A stretch of 23,149 nt of DNA from Faecalibacterium sp. UBA1819 (GTDB lineage: Bacteria; Bacillota; Clostridia; Oscillospirales; Ruminococcaceae). The notes below the pieces were generated by a model. It was not told where the DNA came from and did not search any database. It saw only the letters and a program-made list of their open reading frames with translations. The stretch lies in assembly GCA_002315015.1 (NCBI GenBank), contig DCEX01000030.1:17079-40227 (forward strand), given 5' to 3'. The stretch's first letter is position 1, and each line of letters starts with the position of its first letter. Made by a program: the position numbers and the translations under genes. Below are positions 1 through 8,521 of this stretch, piece after piece.

Positions 1-30
1 GAATCAGGCGGCAGTTTTTCGACAGCCTCA

Positions 31-68
31 AGTGTCGGGAAAGCCAAAAGCCTTCCCGACACTTTTTT
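31..68 (+). terminator. Intrinsic terminator of an upstream gene outside the window
   Basis: A perfect 11-bp inverted repeat (31-41 with 53-63) is followed by six T on the plus strand. It would end a plus-strand transcript entering from the left. That gene is not in the window. It faces the minus-strand amylase-like gene, which stops at 83. Confidence 0.85.
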
Positions 69-82
69 ATGCAAATTCAGTT

Positions 83-1924
83 TTATTCAGCGCTGAAAAA
101 TGCAATTTTTTTGGCGGTGCTGGTGCAGACAGCAAAATGAAGCGGAGGAACTGCAACAGCACGTCCCAGCATAAAGGTGTGCACATGGGCATTGCCGCAG
201 TTAATAAAACACTCTGCCGTATCGCTGTCATTATGACGGGAATAGTGCAGCGTGGTTTCGGTGGCTTTTAAAACGGTGAATCCGCCGTCCCAAAGGGCAC
301 GGCACTGCTCACGCAGACGCGCCAGCTGACGCACCACACGCCGCAAACGCTGCTCATTGGAGTCCCACTCAAAATAAGCGCGGTTAAACGGGTCTTTGTA
401 ACCCTGCATGGCCACCTCATCGCCGTAATAAATGCAGGGGATACCCGGCAGGGTATACAGCATAGCGTAGGCCAGCGCCATGCGCTGGATGCCGTACTCA
501 TAGCGCTCATCGCTTAAACGCCGCTTGCTTTGCCAGTAGCGGTCGTGCCCTTCGCAGCTTTCCCCGGCAATTTCCGTAATGGCACGTACGGTGTCATGCG
601 TTGAAAGAAAATTCATCAGCGTATGCAGCGCCGGAGCAGGATAATTTTCACAGATGCGTGTGATAGAATCCGCTGCCGCTAATCCGCTGCCGCCCTTCAC
701 AAAGTTTAAAACAGCAGTTCGGAAGGGGTAATTCATCACGGAGTCTAACCCTTTTCCCAGCAGATAAGTGCGTCGTGTGCCATAGCTCCATTTATTGGTA
801 GCGTCTTCCCAAACCTCGCCAATCAGCAATTTGTCGGGGCCGTTTCGCTTCACGGCACGGCGAATTTCCTCAATGAAATCGTCGGGAAGCTCGTCGGCTA
901 CATCCAGGCGGAAGCCGGAAGCGCCAAGGCGCAGCCAGTGGTCGATGACGCCGTCTTTGCCGCAGATAAACTGACGGTAGGAAAAATCGTTTTCATTCAC
1001 CTCGGGCAGGGTTTCAAACCCCCACCAACTGCGATAGCCGCAGGCATACTGGGGCGAAAAATCGTACCAGGGGCGGTAAGGGTTTTCCGGGTCTTGATAC
1101 GCGCCCGGCTGAGGATAGCGCTGTTCGCGGTTAAAGTAAATGGAATCGGAACCGGTATGGCTGAACACGCCGTCCAAAATAATGCGAATGCCCAAAGCGG
1201 ATGCATCCCGGCAAAGATGCTGGAAATCCTTCTCTGTGCCCAAAAGCGGATCGATTTTCATATAGTTGGCGGTGTTGTAACGGTGGTTGGAATGCGCCTC
1301 AAAAATGGGGTTCAGATAAATTACCGTTACGCCAAGGCCTGATAAATACGGCAGTTTCATGCGGATGCCTTCCAAATCGCCTCCGTAATAATCCATATTC
1401 AAAAAGCCGCCTGTTTCGGTGGGATAGAAATAGGGTTCGCCCGTTTTATCCGTGCGATACACACGGTCATTAAAGGGCATGGAGGTGCGGGGCGCGGACT
1501 CGAAAAAGCGGTCGGGAAAAATTTGATACATCACGCCGCCCTTGACGCCATCGGGCGTTTTGAAGTCCGGCTCATAAACGGTCAATTGATAGGCTTCGCC
1601 CTGCTCGGTTGTCACTACCGCCTGGCCGAGAGAGCCGCGAAACAGCTTTTGATAATCGACATATAAGTCAAAGTAGTAAAAGTAAAGCCCGGCCTGCGGG
1701 GGAGTAAACGAAATGGTAAACACCACATCGGTATCCGTTGTTTGCTGGTGCTGCATGGGAATGGCGGCAAAAACATCAGACCCATCGCGTTTATAAAAAA
1801 ACCGAGGGGACTGACAGCCGCAGCTCAGCGGTACGCAAATGCGAAAGATGACTGAGGTTCCGGCGGCAACAGCTCCATAGGGGCTTTTGTAAAATTGTTT
1901 TTGACTGTCATATATGGGTGTCAT
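83..1924 (-). CDS. GH13 alpha-glycosidase (neopullulanase/cyclomaltodextrinase-like)
   Basis: A 613-residue intracellular glycoside hydrolase predicted to cut alpha-1,4 (and possibly alpha-1,6) bonds in maltodextrins or glycogen fragments. Residues about 1-120 form a beta-rich N-terminal region like the CBM34-type domain of neopullulanases; the (beta/alpha)8 barrel follows. The GH13 regions are visible: region I DGVFSH (251-256), region II GFRLDVADE with nucleophile Asp341, region III LIGEVW with acid Glu370, and region IV FLSTHD with Asp444. Region I has Ser where many GH13 enzymes have Asn, as in several clostridial relatives. There is no signal peptide. The reading frame is open upstream to 2029, but the ATG at 1924 has AGGAGG (1932-1937) seven bases before it and is preferred. 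It lies downstream of glycogen phosphorylase on the same strand, which fits joint glycogen breakdown. Exact substrate is not decidable from sequence. Confidence 0.9.
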   Translation of the reverse strand: MTPIYDSQKQFYKSPYGAVAAGTSVIFRICVPLSCGCQSPRFFYKRDGSDVFAAIPMQHQQTTDTDVVFTISFTPPQAGLYFYYFDLYVDYQKLFRGSLGQAVVTTEQGEAYQLTVYEPDFKTPDGVKGGVMYQIFPDRFFESAPRTSMPFNDRVYRTDKTGEPYFYPTETGGFLNMDYYGGDLEGIRMKLPYLSGLGVTVIYLNPIFEAHSNHRYNTANYMKIDPLLGTEKDFQHLCRDASALGIRIILDGVFSHTGSDSIYFNREQRYPQPGAYQDPENPYRPWYDFSPQYACGYRSWWGFETLPEVNENDFSYRQFICGKDGVIDHWLRLGASGFRLDVADELPDDFIEEIRRAVKRNGPDKLLIGEVWEDATNKWSYGTRRTYLLGKGLDSVMNYPFRTAVLNFVKGGSGLAAADSITRICENYPAPALHTLMNFLSTHDTVRAITEIAGESCEGHDRYWQSKRRLSDERYEYGIQRMALAYAMLYTLPGIPCIYYGDEVAMQGYKDPFNRAYFEWDSNEQRLRRVVRQLARLREQCRALWDGGFTVLKATETTLHYSRHNDSDTAECFINCGNAHVHTFMLGRAVAVPPLHFAVCTSTAKKIAFFSAE

Positions 1925-1937
1925 GCATAAACCTCCT

Positions 1938-2148
1938 GCAAGCGGCGCCGGAATGTTTCCGGCTGCCGCGGGGACGCACAGGCTTACCGCCTTTTGGCGG
2001 CAAGCAGGGAAAATCGGCACGTCCTTCAATAGAATGACGGATCACAGGACCCGGTATAGGGCTGGGGATAGAGCAAACAGGGTGCGACGGTGCGCACCCT
2101 GTTTGCTGTCATTTTCACGTTTCGTCGCAGAAAGCTGCGGCAAAAAGA
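1938..2148 (-). other. Structured spacer between glgP and the GH13 gene
   Basis: This stretch separates two minus-strand genes and contains several inverted repeats: GCCGGAA/TTCCGGC (1947-1963), CCGCC/GGCGG around a TTTT loop (about 1983-2003), and a 14-bp perfect stem at 2072-2107. No convincing minus-strand promoter was found. The GH13 gene may therefore be read through from glgP, with the hairpins acting in RNA stability or partial termination. That role is inference. Confidence 0.45.
2072..2107 (-). terminator. Long hairpin after glgP, possible partial terminator or processing site
   Basis: A perfect 14-bp inverted repeat (2072-2085 with 2094-2107) surrounds an 8-base loop. In the minus-strand transcript it lies 42 bases after the glgP stop but is not followed by a U run, so it is a poor classical terminator. 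It could mark the end of the glgP message or stabilise it against 3' decay while allowing read-through into the GH13 gene. Confidence 0.5.
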
Positions 2149-4557
2149 TTATCGAATGGGGTTCGCATGCCAGATATTGCGCGCGTATTCAAACACAGCA
2201 CGGTCGGCGGAGAAGATACCGCTGTTGGCAATGTTCATCAGGCTCATGCGGTTCCACTGACCCTTGGCGGCATACAGCTCGGAAGCTTTCTGCTGTGCCT
2301 CACGGTATGCCTTAAAGTCGGCCGCTACCATGTACGGGTCACTGGTGCGCAGGTTGGAAGCCAGCTCGTGGAAGCTCTCGCCGTTCCAGCCCTTTTCAAT
2401 AAAGTCAAGTGCGCTGGCCAGTTCCGGGCAAGCGTCAATATAAGTGGAGGGATGGTAGCCGAAATGGGCAAGCTCCTGCGCCTCCTTGGTGCGCATACCA
2501 AAGATGATCTCGTTTTCCATGCCGGCAGCGTCCGCAATCTCTACGTTAGCGCCGTCCAGTGTGCCCAGGGTGATGGCACCGTTGAGCATAAACTTCATGT
2601 TGCCTGTGCCGGATGCTTCTGTGCCTGCCAAGCTGATTTGCTCGGAAATTTCGCTGGCGGGCATGAGACGTTCACTGGTGGTGACGCAGTAATCTTCCAA
2701 ATAGACGACACGCAGCTTGTCACGCACGGTTTTGTCGGCGTCAATCAGCTCACCCAGCTTGCAAATCAAACGGATCATCTGTTTGGCCATGTAATAGCCG
2801 GGCGCAGCCTTTGCACCGAAAATATAGGTTTTCGGTAAAAAGTCGGCGTTGGGATGATCTTTCAAATACAGGTATTGCGCGGCAATATTCAGCGCGTTGA
2901 GGTGTTGGCGCTTATACTCGTGCATACGCTTTACCTGCACATCGAAAATGCTCTTGGGGTCAATTTTTTGGCCGGTTTTTTCCGCAAGGTGAGCGGCAAA
3001 AATTTCTTTATTGCGCGCTTTTACCTCGCCCAGCTTCTGCAAAACGGTTTTGTCGTGGGCAAATTTCTCCAGCTTTTTCAGCTGAGAAGCGTCCTTTTTA
3101 AAGCCGTCGTCGATCGTTTCGGTGAGCAGCTTGGTCAAGCCGGGGTTGGAAGCCAGCAGCCAGCGGCGATAGGCAATGCCGTTGGTTACGTTGGTGAATT
3201 TTTCCGGTGCATACAAATAATAATCATGGAACACGCTTTGCTTGATAATGTCGCTGTGCAGCTTGGAAACACCGTTGATGGTGTGGCAGACATAGCAGCA
3301 GATATTCGCCATGCGCACCTGATGGTCGCCCAAAATGGCCATGTAGTCAATTTTGCCCCAGTCGTCACCGAACACCTTGTGGAAGTCCTCGCGGCAGCGG
3401 CGATCCATTTCTTCGCAAATCTGGTAAATGCGCGGCAGCGTGCGGCGGAACAGGTCGATGTTCCATTTCTCCAAAGCTTCGCTCATGACCGTGTGGTTGG
3501 TGTAGGCGAAGGTACGGCGGGTCAAGTCGAACGCTTTTTCCCAAGTGAAGCCGCAGTCGTCCAGCAATACGCGCATCAATTCAGGAATGGCGAGCGTGGG
3601 GTGCGTATCGTTGATGTGGATGGCCACCTTGTCGGGCAGGTTGTCCAGCGTGCCGTAGATAGAGGCGTGACGCTCGGTGATGTCGTGAATCGAAGCGGCA
3701 GAAAGGAAATACTGCTGACGCAGACGCAGAATTTTGCCTTCAACGTGGTTGTCGTTCGGGTAGAGCACCTTGCTGATCAGCTCGGCGTTGGCGTTTTTGT
3801 TCATGGCGTCGGTGTAATCGCCGGCATTGAAGCTGGTCATGTCAAAGCCGGGAGCCTGGGCACGCCACAAGCGCAGCTGAGAAACACCCGCAGAGTCATA
3901 ACCGGAAACATACATATCGTAAGGCACAGCAATGACGGAAGAATAGTCACGATGGCGAACGTGATGATAGTCGCCTTCCCAGCTTTCCTCTACAAAGCCG
4001 TCAAACTTTACCTCAAACGACTGGTCGGGATGGTTTTTCAGCCACACGCGCCCGCCGGGCAGCCAGTTGTCGGCGCGTTCCTGCTGCCAGCCGTCCACAA
4101 TTTTCTGTTTGAAGATGCCGTATTCATACAAAATAGAATAACCTGTGCCGGGAATATCGTCCGTGGCCATGCCGTCCAGATAACATGCCGCCAAACGTCC
4201 GAGGCCGCCGTTGCCAAGGCCGGCATCCGGCTCCTGCTCATAAATGCGCTCCAAACGAACACCATGCTTTTTCAGCACAGCTTCTGCGGCTTCGTCCAGG
4301 CCCATGTTGAACAGGTTGGTTTTCAGGCTGCGTCCCATCAGGAATTCCATGCACAGATAGTACACTTTTTTACCGTTTACCCCGTAAGTACGAGAAGCAA
4401 ACTGCTTGCGCTTTTTGCTCAGCATTCCGCGAATGATGAGCGCTAAAGCGTGATAAATCTGTTCTTCGGAGGCGTTTTCCATGTCAACATTGTACTCGCT
4501 GAACAGCTTATCAATGAGAATTTTTTCAAATTCCTGTGCGGTCATTTTTTTGTTCAC
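2149..4557 (-). CDS. glgP: Glycogen/starch phosphorylase (GT35)
   Basis: This enzyme cleaves terminal alpha-1,4-linked glucose from glycogen or maltodextrin with phosphate, releasing glucose 1-phosphate, using pyridoxal phosphate. The protein is about 802 residues, the usual size for the family. The PLP-lysine motif EASGTGNMKF lies near residue 655, followed by the conserved LNGAITLGTLDGANVEI segment. Other family blocks are GLGNGGLGRLAACYLD, HINDTHPTLAIPELMR and VKRMHEYKRQ. I chose the GTG at 4557 because GGGAG (4566-4570) is eight bases upstream; an in-frame GTG at 4566 would leave no room for a ribosome binding site. A consensus promoter lies at 4631-4659. It heads a minus-strand pair with the downstream GH13 enzyme, an arrangement suited to mobilising stored glycogen. 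Confidence 0.97.
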   Translation of the reverse strand: MNKKMTAQEFEKILIDKLFSEYNVDMENASEEQIYHALALIIRGMLSKKRKQFASRTYGVNGKKVYYLCMEFLMGRSLKTNLFNMGLDEAAEAVLKKHGVRLERIYEQEPDAGLGNGGLGRLAACYLDGMATDDIPGTGYSILYEYGIFKQKIVDGWQQERADNWLPGGRVWLKNHPDQSFEVKFDGFVEESWEGDYHHVRHRDYSSVIAVPYDMYVSGYDSAGVSQLRLWRAQAPGFDMTSFNAGDYTDAMNKNANAELISKVLYPNDNHVEGKILRLRQQYFLSAASIHDITERHASIYGTLDNLPDKVAIHINDTHPTLAIPELMRVLLDDCGFTWEKAFDLTRRTFAYTNHTVMSEALEKWNIDLFRRTLPRIYQICEEMDRRCREDFHKVFGDDWGKIDYMAILGDHQVRMANICCYVCHTINGVSKLHSDIIKQSVFHDYYLYAPEKFTNVTNGIAYRRWLLASNPGLTKLLTETIDDGFKKDASQLKKLEKFAHDKTVLQKLGEVKARNKEIFAAHLAEKTGQKIDPKSIFDVQVKRMHEYKRQHLNALNIAAQYLYLKDHPNADFLPKTYIFGAKAAPGYYMAKQMIRLICKLGELIDADKTVRDKLRVVYLEDYCVTTSERLMPASEISEQISLAGTEASGTGNMKFMLNGAITLGTLDGANVEIADAAGMENEIIFGMRTKEAQELAHFGYHPSTYIDACPELASALDFIEKGWNGESFHELASNLRTSDPYMVAADFKAYREAQQKASELYAAKGQWNRMSLMNIANSGIFSADRAVFEYARNIWHANPIR

Positions 4558-4630
4558 AAGCTCCACTCCCTTTTTTTTAGTGCGTTGTTACGCGCATTTG
4601 AACAAATTTTTAAGACAGATACCATGGTTC

Positions 4631-4659
4631 ATTATAGTCCTTTCGTGCACCGGTTTCAA
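4631..4659 (-). promoter_or_regulatory. Sigma-A-type promoter of glgP
   Basis: On the minus strand TTGAAA (4654-4659) and TATAAT (4631-4636) are separated by exactly 17 bases. Transcription would start some 65 bases before the glgP start codon. Confidence 0.85.
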
Positions 4660-4721
4660 GAAAAAAGCAGGAATTATCACTTTTTTTCAGAAATCCCCTT
4701 TTTCTTGAGCTTGTTTTCGTC

Positions 4722-4727
4722 TATAAT
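4722..4727 (+). promoter_or_regulatory. Probable -10 box of the zapA operon
   Basis: A perfect TATAAT lies 65 bases before the zapA start in the divergent spacer. No good -35 box is found at 16-18 bases; the region there is T-rich. The call rests on the -10 box and the position. Confidence 0.5.
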
Positions 4728-4792
4728 AGAAAATGCCGAGCAATGTATTGCAAAGTAAGCGCGGCAAGGAATAACGGAAAGGGGTTTTAAAA

Positions 4793-5134
4793 ATGCCTGC
4801 CAATAAAATTAAGCTTGAGATTTGCGGTTCCAATTATGTCATTGCGACAACGGATACCGAGGAGTATGTGCTGAGTCTGGCGGAAAAGCTGGATACCGAT
4901 ATGAGCCAAATGCTGACGGCGAACCCGTCGGCTTCTGTAACGACGGCTGCTGTGATGACGGCGCTGGGATATTTGGACGAGCTGAAAAAGAGCACCAGCG
5001 GCGCAGACAATATGCGCGCACAGATTAAGGATTATTTGGAAGATGCCGCCAAAGCAAAGCTGGAGCTGGAAGAAGAGCGCCGCGAGGTGGAGCGCCTGCG
5101 TCGCGAGCTGGGCTACTTAAACGGTCAGAAATAA
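4793..5134 (+). CDS. zapA: Cell division protein ZapA
   Basis: This 113-residue protein matches the ZapA family. The N-terminal globular part has the typical opening (KIKLEICGSNYVIATTDTEE, residues 5-24) and the LA.KLD..M segment, followed by a long charged C-terminal coiled coil (about 70-110, rich in Glu/Arg/Leu). ZapA binds and bundles FtsZ at the division ring in the cytoplasm. A GGAAAGGGG ribosome site precedes the ATG. The gene stops one base before the next reading frame opens, and zapA upstream of a U32 gene is a common Firmicutes arrangement. It is the first gene of a zapA-U32-dut-maf operon. Confidence 0.9.
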   Translation: MPANKIKLEICGSNYVIATTDTEEYVLSLAEKLDTDMSQMLTANPSASVTTAAVMTALGYLDELKKSTSGADNMRAQIKDYLEDAAKAKLELEEERREVERLRRELGYLNGQK

Positions 5135-5135
5135 G

Positions 5136-7208
5136 GTGGAAAATCAGCGTCTTATGCCCGAGATTCTGGCTCCGGCAGGCAATGCCGACATGCTCCGTGC
5201 GGCTGTTTACGCCGGGGCAGACGCCGTGTATCTCGGGCTTCATCGTTTAAATGCCCGCCGCACAGCGGGCAACTTTGATGCCGCAAGCCTTAAAGAGGCG
5301 GCGGCTTTTTGCCGTGCAAGAAACGTAAAAACCTATTTAACCTTAAATACTACCCTGACACCCGACGAAATGGGCGAGGCTGCCCGCGCGATTGAAGCGG
5401 CGGCAAACGCAGGTGTGGATGCATTAATTGTGCAGGACTTGGCGGTAGCTGCACTGGCGCGTGATATGGCGCCCGACCTGCCGCTGCATGGTTCTACCCA
5501 AATGACGATTCACACGGCAGAAGGCGCGATTCAGGCGGCGGAAATGGGTTTTTCCCGCGTGATTTTAGCGCGTGAGCTGTCGCTGGCGGAAATTGCCGCG
5601 GTTTGTGCGGCAAGCCCCATTGAGGTGGAAGTGTTTATCCACGGCGCACTTTGCATGAGCGTGAGCGGGCAGTGCTACATGTCGGCGTTTCTCGGCGGCA
5701 GAAGCGGCAACCGCGGGGCGTGTGCCGGGCCGTGCCGTCTGCCGTTTTCGGCGGGGGAGCCGGGCGCTTGTCACTTGAGCCTGAAAGACCATTCCCACAT
5801 TCGCTATTTGCCCGATTTGGCCAAAGCGGGTGTGCATTCCGTCAAAATTGAGGGACGGCTGCGCAGCCCCGAGTATGTCGCGGCGGCGGTAAATGCGTGC
5901 ATTGCGGCGCGCAGCGGGCAGCCGTACGACGAAGAATTACTACAAAATGTATTTTCTCGCTCTGGATTTACGGATGGTTATATTACGGGGCGGCGTGACG
6001 GCACCATGTTTGGCGTCCGCACGGGGGACGATGTGGAAAAAGCAAAGCAAGCCGCACCCAAGCTGCGTGAATTATTTCGCAGGGAGCGGGAAAGTGTGCC
6101 CATTTGCTTAACATTCACGGTGCAGCCGGGGAAAGCCGAGCTTGCCGTGTCCGATGAAGATGGCCATGAAGTGGCTGTAAAGCTGGATGCCTTAACAGAT
6201 CCGGCGGCCAATGACCCGCGCTCTGCTTATGAGCGTGCGCTGTCCAAAACAGGCGGCACACCGTTCTGCGTGAAGCACATTGAAGTAGAGGCAAACGGGT
6301 TGTACCTTCCTGCCTCTCAGGTAAACGCTATGCGCCGGGATGCACTCGAGCAGCTGCTGGAAAAAAGGATGCAGACTGCGCCGGTGCGGGTGTTTGATGC
6401 GCCGGAACCGGCCTTGTCTGTGCGAGACCCGCAGGAAAAGCATTGGATGGCGCGTGTGGAAACGCCGCAGCAGCTGGCCGCTTGTCTGCGTGTGTCCGAA
6501 GGGCTGGAACGTTTGGTGGTCCCGGTAGAGCACTGGCAGCAAGTGCCTCAGGCTGTGCGCGAAAAAACGTGGCTGGAGCTTCCGCGTGTAGAGTTCGGCG
6601 CACTGGAGCAGGCTGTGGCTCGTTTGGTGCAGGAAACACGCCAAGAGGGATTTGCCGGTTATGTGGTACACAACTTGGCGCACTTGCATCTGGTGAACGG
6701 CGCACCGGCCATGGGCGGCTTTGGCCTAAATGTGACCAATGCGATGTCGGCAGCCGAGTACAGTCTGCAAGGCTTGGAGCTGCTGACAGCCGGGCTGGAA
6801 ACTCCTTGTGCCGAGATGCGGCCCATTGCGGGTGAAAGTCCGCTGGCTTGTATTATTTACGGCCATATTCCCCTGATGGTGACGCGCGCGTGTCCGCTGC
6901 GCAATGTGCGCACTTGTGACGGGTGCAGCCGCGAGGGGGAACTGCTTGACCGCAAAAATATGCGCTTTCCGGTGCGCTGCACCGGCCCGGCAGGGGTACG
7001 CACAATTTATAACCCGATTGCGCTTTATGCGGCAGACCGGGTGAAGGAAATTCCCGCCGACTGGATGGTGCTTCACTTTACGATAGAACCGCCTGAGCGC
7101 GTGGAAGAAGTGGTGCGCATGGCGCTTGCACAGCGTGCCTATGACGGAAAAATGACGCGCGGTTTGCTGTTTAAGCCGCGCGAGGACACGGGAAAGGGAA
7201 GTTCATGA
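5136..7208 (+). CDS. U32 family peptidase-like protein, RlhA type
   Basis: A 690-residue member of the U32 family, long form with a C-terminal DUF3656-like part. The N-terminal block EILAPAGNADML (9-20) and the signature region with GGRSGNRGACAGPCR (187-201) are diagnostic. Cys173, Cys180, Cys196 and Cys200 sit in the conserved cluster; in related U32 proteins such cysteines carry an iron-sulfur cluster. A second Cys-rich stretch with LLDRKNMRFPVRC lies near residues 605-617. The E. coli homologue RlhA hydroxylates C2501 of 23S rRNA, so an rRNA or other hydroxylation role is more likely than proteolysis; this is inference. The GTG start follows the zapA stop by one base but has no clear ribosome site. 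An ATG at 5154 is the alternative. The stop overlaps the dut ATG by four bases (ATGA), which suggests translational coupling. Confidence 0.9.
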   Translation: MENQRLMPEILAPAGNADMLRAAVYAGADAVYLGLHRLNARRTAGNFDAASLKEAAAFCRARNVKTYLTLNTTLTPDEMGEAARAIEAAANAGVDALIVQDLAVAALARDMAPDLPLHGSTQMTIHTAEGAIQAAEMGFSRVILARELSLAEIAAVCAASPIEVEVFIHGALCMSVSGQCYMSAFLGGRSGNRGACAGPCRLPFSAGEPGACHLSLKDHSHIRYLPDLAKAGVHSVKIEGRLRSPEYVAAAVNACIAARSGQPYDEELLQNVFSRSGFTDGYITGRRDGTMFGVRTGDDVEKAKQAAPKLRELFRRERESVPICLTFTVQPGKAELAVSDEDGHEVAVKLDALTDPAANDPRSAYERALSKTGGTPFCVKHIEVEANGLYLPASQVNAMRRDALEQLLEKRMQTAPVRVFDAPEPALSVRDPQEKHWMARVETPQQLAACLRVSEGLERLVVPVEHWQQVPQAVREKTWLELPRVEFGALEQAVARLVQETRQEGFAGYVVHNLAHLHLVNGAPAMGGFGLNVTNAMSAAEYSLQGLELLTAGLETPCAEMRPIAGESPLACIIYGHIPLMVTRACPLRNVRTCDGCSREGELLDRKNMRFPVRCTGPAGVRTIYNPIALYAADRVKEIPADWMVLHFTIEPPERVEEVVRMALAQRAYDGKMTRGLLFKPREDTGKGSS

Positions 7209-7675
7209 ACCTGAAAATAAAACGGTTAAGAGAGGAAGCGGTGATGCCGTTTTATGCAACGCCCGGCGCAGCGGCAATGGATTTGTCGGCGGTGTGTCCG
7301 GGCGGCAGCATCACCCTTGCGCCGATGGAGCGGGCGCTCATCCCCACCGGGATTGCCATTGAGCTGCCGGATGCAGACCATGTGGCGCTCTTGTTTGCGC
7401 GTTCCAGCTTAGGCATGAAGCGCGGGCTTTCTTTGCCGAACGGTGTCGGGGTGATTGATTCCGACTATCGCGGTGAAATCTATGTGGCGCTGGTCAATCT
7501 TTCCGGCGAGGCTGTGGAAATTTGCACCGGCGAGCGGATTGCTCAGTTGGCCGTGATGCCCATTGCGCGTGTTACCCCGGTAGAGGTGCAAACCTTGGGG
7601 GAAACCGCGCGAGGAGAAGGCGGCTTTGGCTCGACCGGGGTAACCGCGGATGCCCCGGACAGGGGAAAAGCCTGA
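7205..7675 (+). CDS. dut: dUTP diphosphatase (trimeric dUTPase)
   Basis: This enzyme hydrolyses dUTP to dUMP and pyrophosphate, keeping uracil out of DNA and supplying dTMP synthesis. At 156 residues it is the size of homotrimeric dUTPases, and all five motifs are present: AAAMDLSA (1), ARSSLGMKRGLSL (2), NGVGVIDSDYRGEIYV (3, with the catalytic-site Asp/Tyr), GERIAQL (4) and RGEGGFGSTG (5, the flexible P-loop-like tail closing over substrate). Motif 1 has Ala-Met where Gly-Tyr or Gly-Met is more common, a minor variation. The start overlaps the upstream U32 gene by four bases. The next gene, maf, is also a nucleotide house-cleaning enzyme. Confidence 0.97.
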   Translation: MNLKIKRLREEAVMPFYATPGAAAMDLSAVCPGGSITLAPMERALIPTGIAIELPDADHVALLFARSSLGMKRGLSLPNGVGVIDSDYRGEIYVALVNLSGEAVEICTGERIAQLAVMPIARVTPVEVQTLGETARGEGGFGSTGVTADAPDRGKA

Positions 7676-7710
7676 AAAATCCTGTAAAACGGCAACGGAG
7701 GGATAAGGCC

Positions 7711-8262
7711 ATGCAGTTGGTTTTAGCGTCGGCGTCGCCGCGCCGCAAAGAGCTTTTGGGGCTGATTACGCCCGAATTTGAAGTGTGTACCGCAGATGTT
7801 GAGGAAAGCGGTGTGACAGCCGAAAGCCCCAAGCAGCTGGCCGAAACCTTGGCGCAGCTGAAATGTCATGCGGTCAGCCAAACGATGCCGGAAAAAACGG
7901 TGATTGGCTGCGATACCGTGGTGGATGTGGACGGCGTGGTATTCGGCAAGCCGCGCGACCGCGCCCATGCCAAAGAAATGCTGCAAAAGCTGTCGGGGCG
8001 CAGCCACTGGGTGCACACAGGAGTGTGCATTCGCAAAGGAAGCGAGGAAACGCTGTTTTCCGAAAGTACGCGCGTGGAATTTGCCCCTTTGACCGACGGG
8101 GAAATCGAGGCTTATTTGGACACGCCCGACCCGTATGATAAAGCGGGTGCCTACGGCATTCAAAGCGGCGCGGCGAAGTTTGTAGCGAGCCATGAGGGCT
8201 GTTATTTTAATGTTGTGGGCCTGCCGGTACACCGTTTGTATCGCGCACTTTTGGGGCAATAA
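7711..8262 (+). CDS. maf: Maf family nucleotide pyrophosphatase (dTTP/UTP type)
   Basis: This 183-residue Maf protein is predicted to hydrolyse non-canonical or excess nucleoside triphosphates to monophosphates. Motifs are SASPRRKELL near the N-terminus, GCDTVV, FGKPRD and YDKAGAYGIQ. The Lys and Gln of the last motif are those of the dTTP/UTP-specific (YhdE) subgroup rather than the m7GTP (YceF) subgroup. The ATG at 7711 has GGAGG (7697-7701) nine bases upstream. The frame is open further upstream to 7522, but that part overlaps dut and shows no family similarity. It is the last gene of the zapA operon and is followed by a terminator. Confidence 0.95.
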   Translation: MQLVLASASPRRKELLGLITPEFEVCTADVEESGVTAESPKQLAETLAQLKCHAVSQTMPEKTVIGCDTVVDVDGVVFGKPRDRAHAKEMLQKLSGRSHWVHTGVCIRKGSEETLFSESTRVEFAPLTDGEIEAYLDTPDPYDKAGAYGIQSGAAKFVASHEGCYFNVVGLPVHRLYRALLGQ

Positions 8263-8279
8263 CCCGAGCAGATCAAGCA

Positions 8280-8338
8280 AAAACAGCTTTGACAACGGAA
8301 AGGGCAAACGGGCTTTTTCGGGGTCAAGGCTGTTTTTA
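8280..8338 (+). terminator. Terminator of the zapA-U32-dut-maf operon
   Basis: A 14-bp stem with one G.U pair (8280-8293 with 8323-8336) ends in a run of five T. The loop is long (29 bases), so efficiency is uncertain. It lies 18 bases after the maf stop. Confidence 0.65.
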
Positions 8339-8435
8339 TCTGGATAAATCGACCGTATAGGGAGAGTTATGTTGCATCATTACAAGAAAAACCAATAAAA
8401 AATACAACTTTTTTATTAAAAACTTACAAACTAGG

Positions 8436-8464
8436 TTGATAGAAGTGCTTTTATATGCTACAAT
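8436..8464 (+). promoter_or_regulatory. Sigma-A-type promoter of the MinD-like gene
   Basis: TTGATA (8436-8441) and TACAAT (8459-8464) are separated by 17 bases, about 58 bases before the start codon. It makes the MinD-like/mgsA pair independent of the upstream operon. Confidence 0.85.
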
Positions 8465-8521
8465 AACAACAATCGGCGCTTGCCGCAAAGCGGCGCAGGA
8501 AGCAAACAGCGGAGGGATCGC

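Noticed and set aside
2854..4446. Plus-strand open frame of 530 codons opposite glgP
   Set aside because: It is an antisense shadow of the biased glgP codons; glgP is certain.
8369..8398. Nine-codon mini-frame with GGGAG before its ATG
   Set aside because: It lies after the maf terminator and before the next promoter, so it is unlikely to be transcribed.
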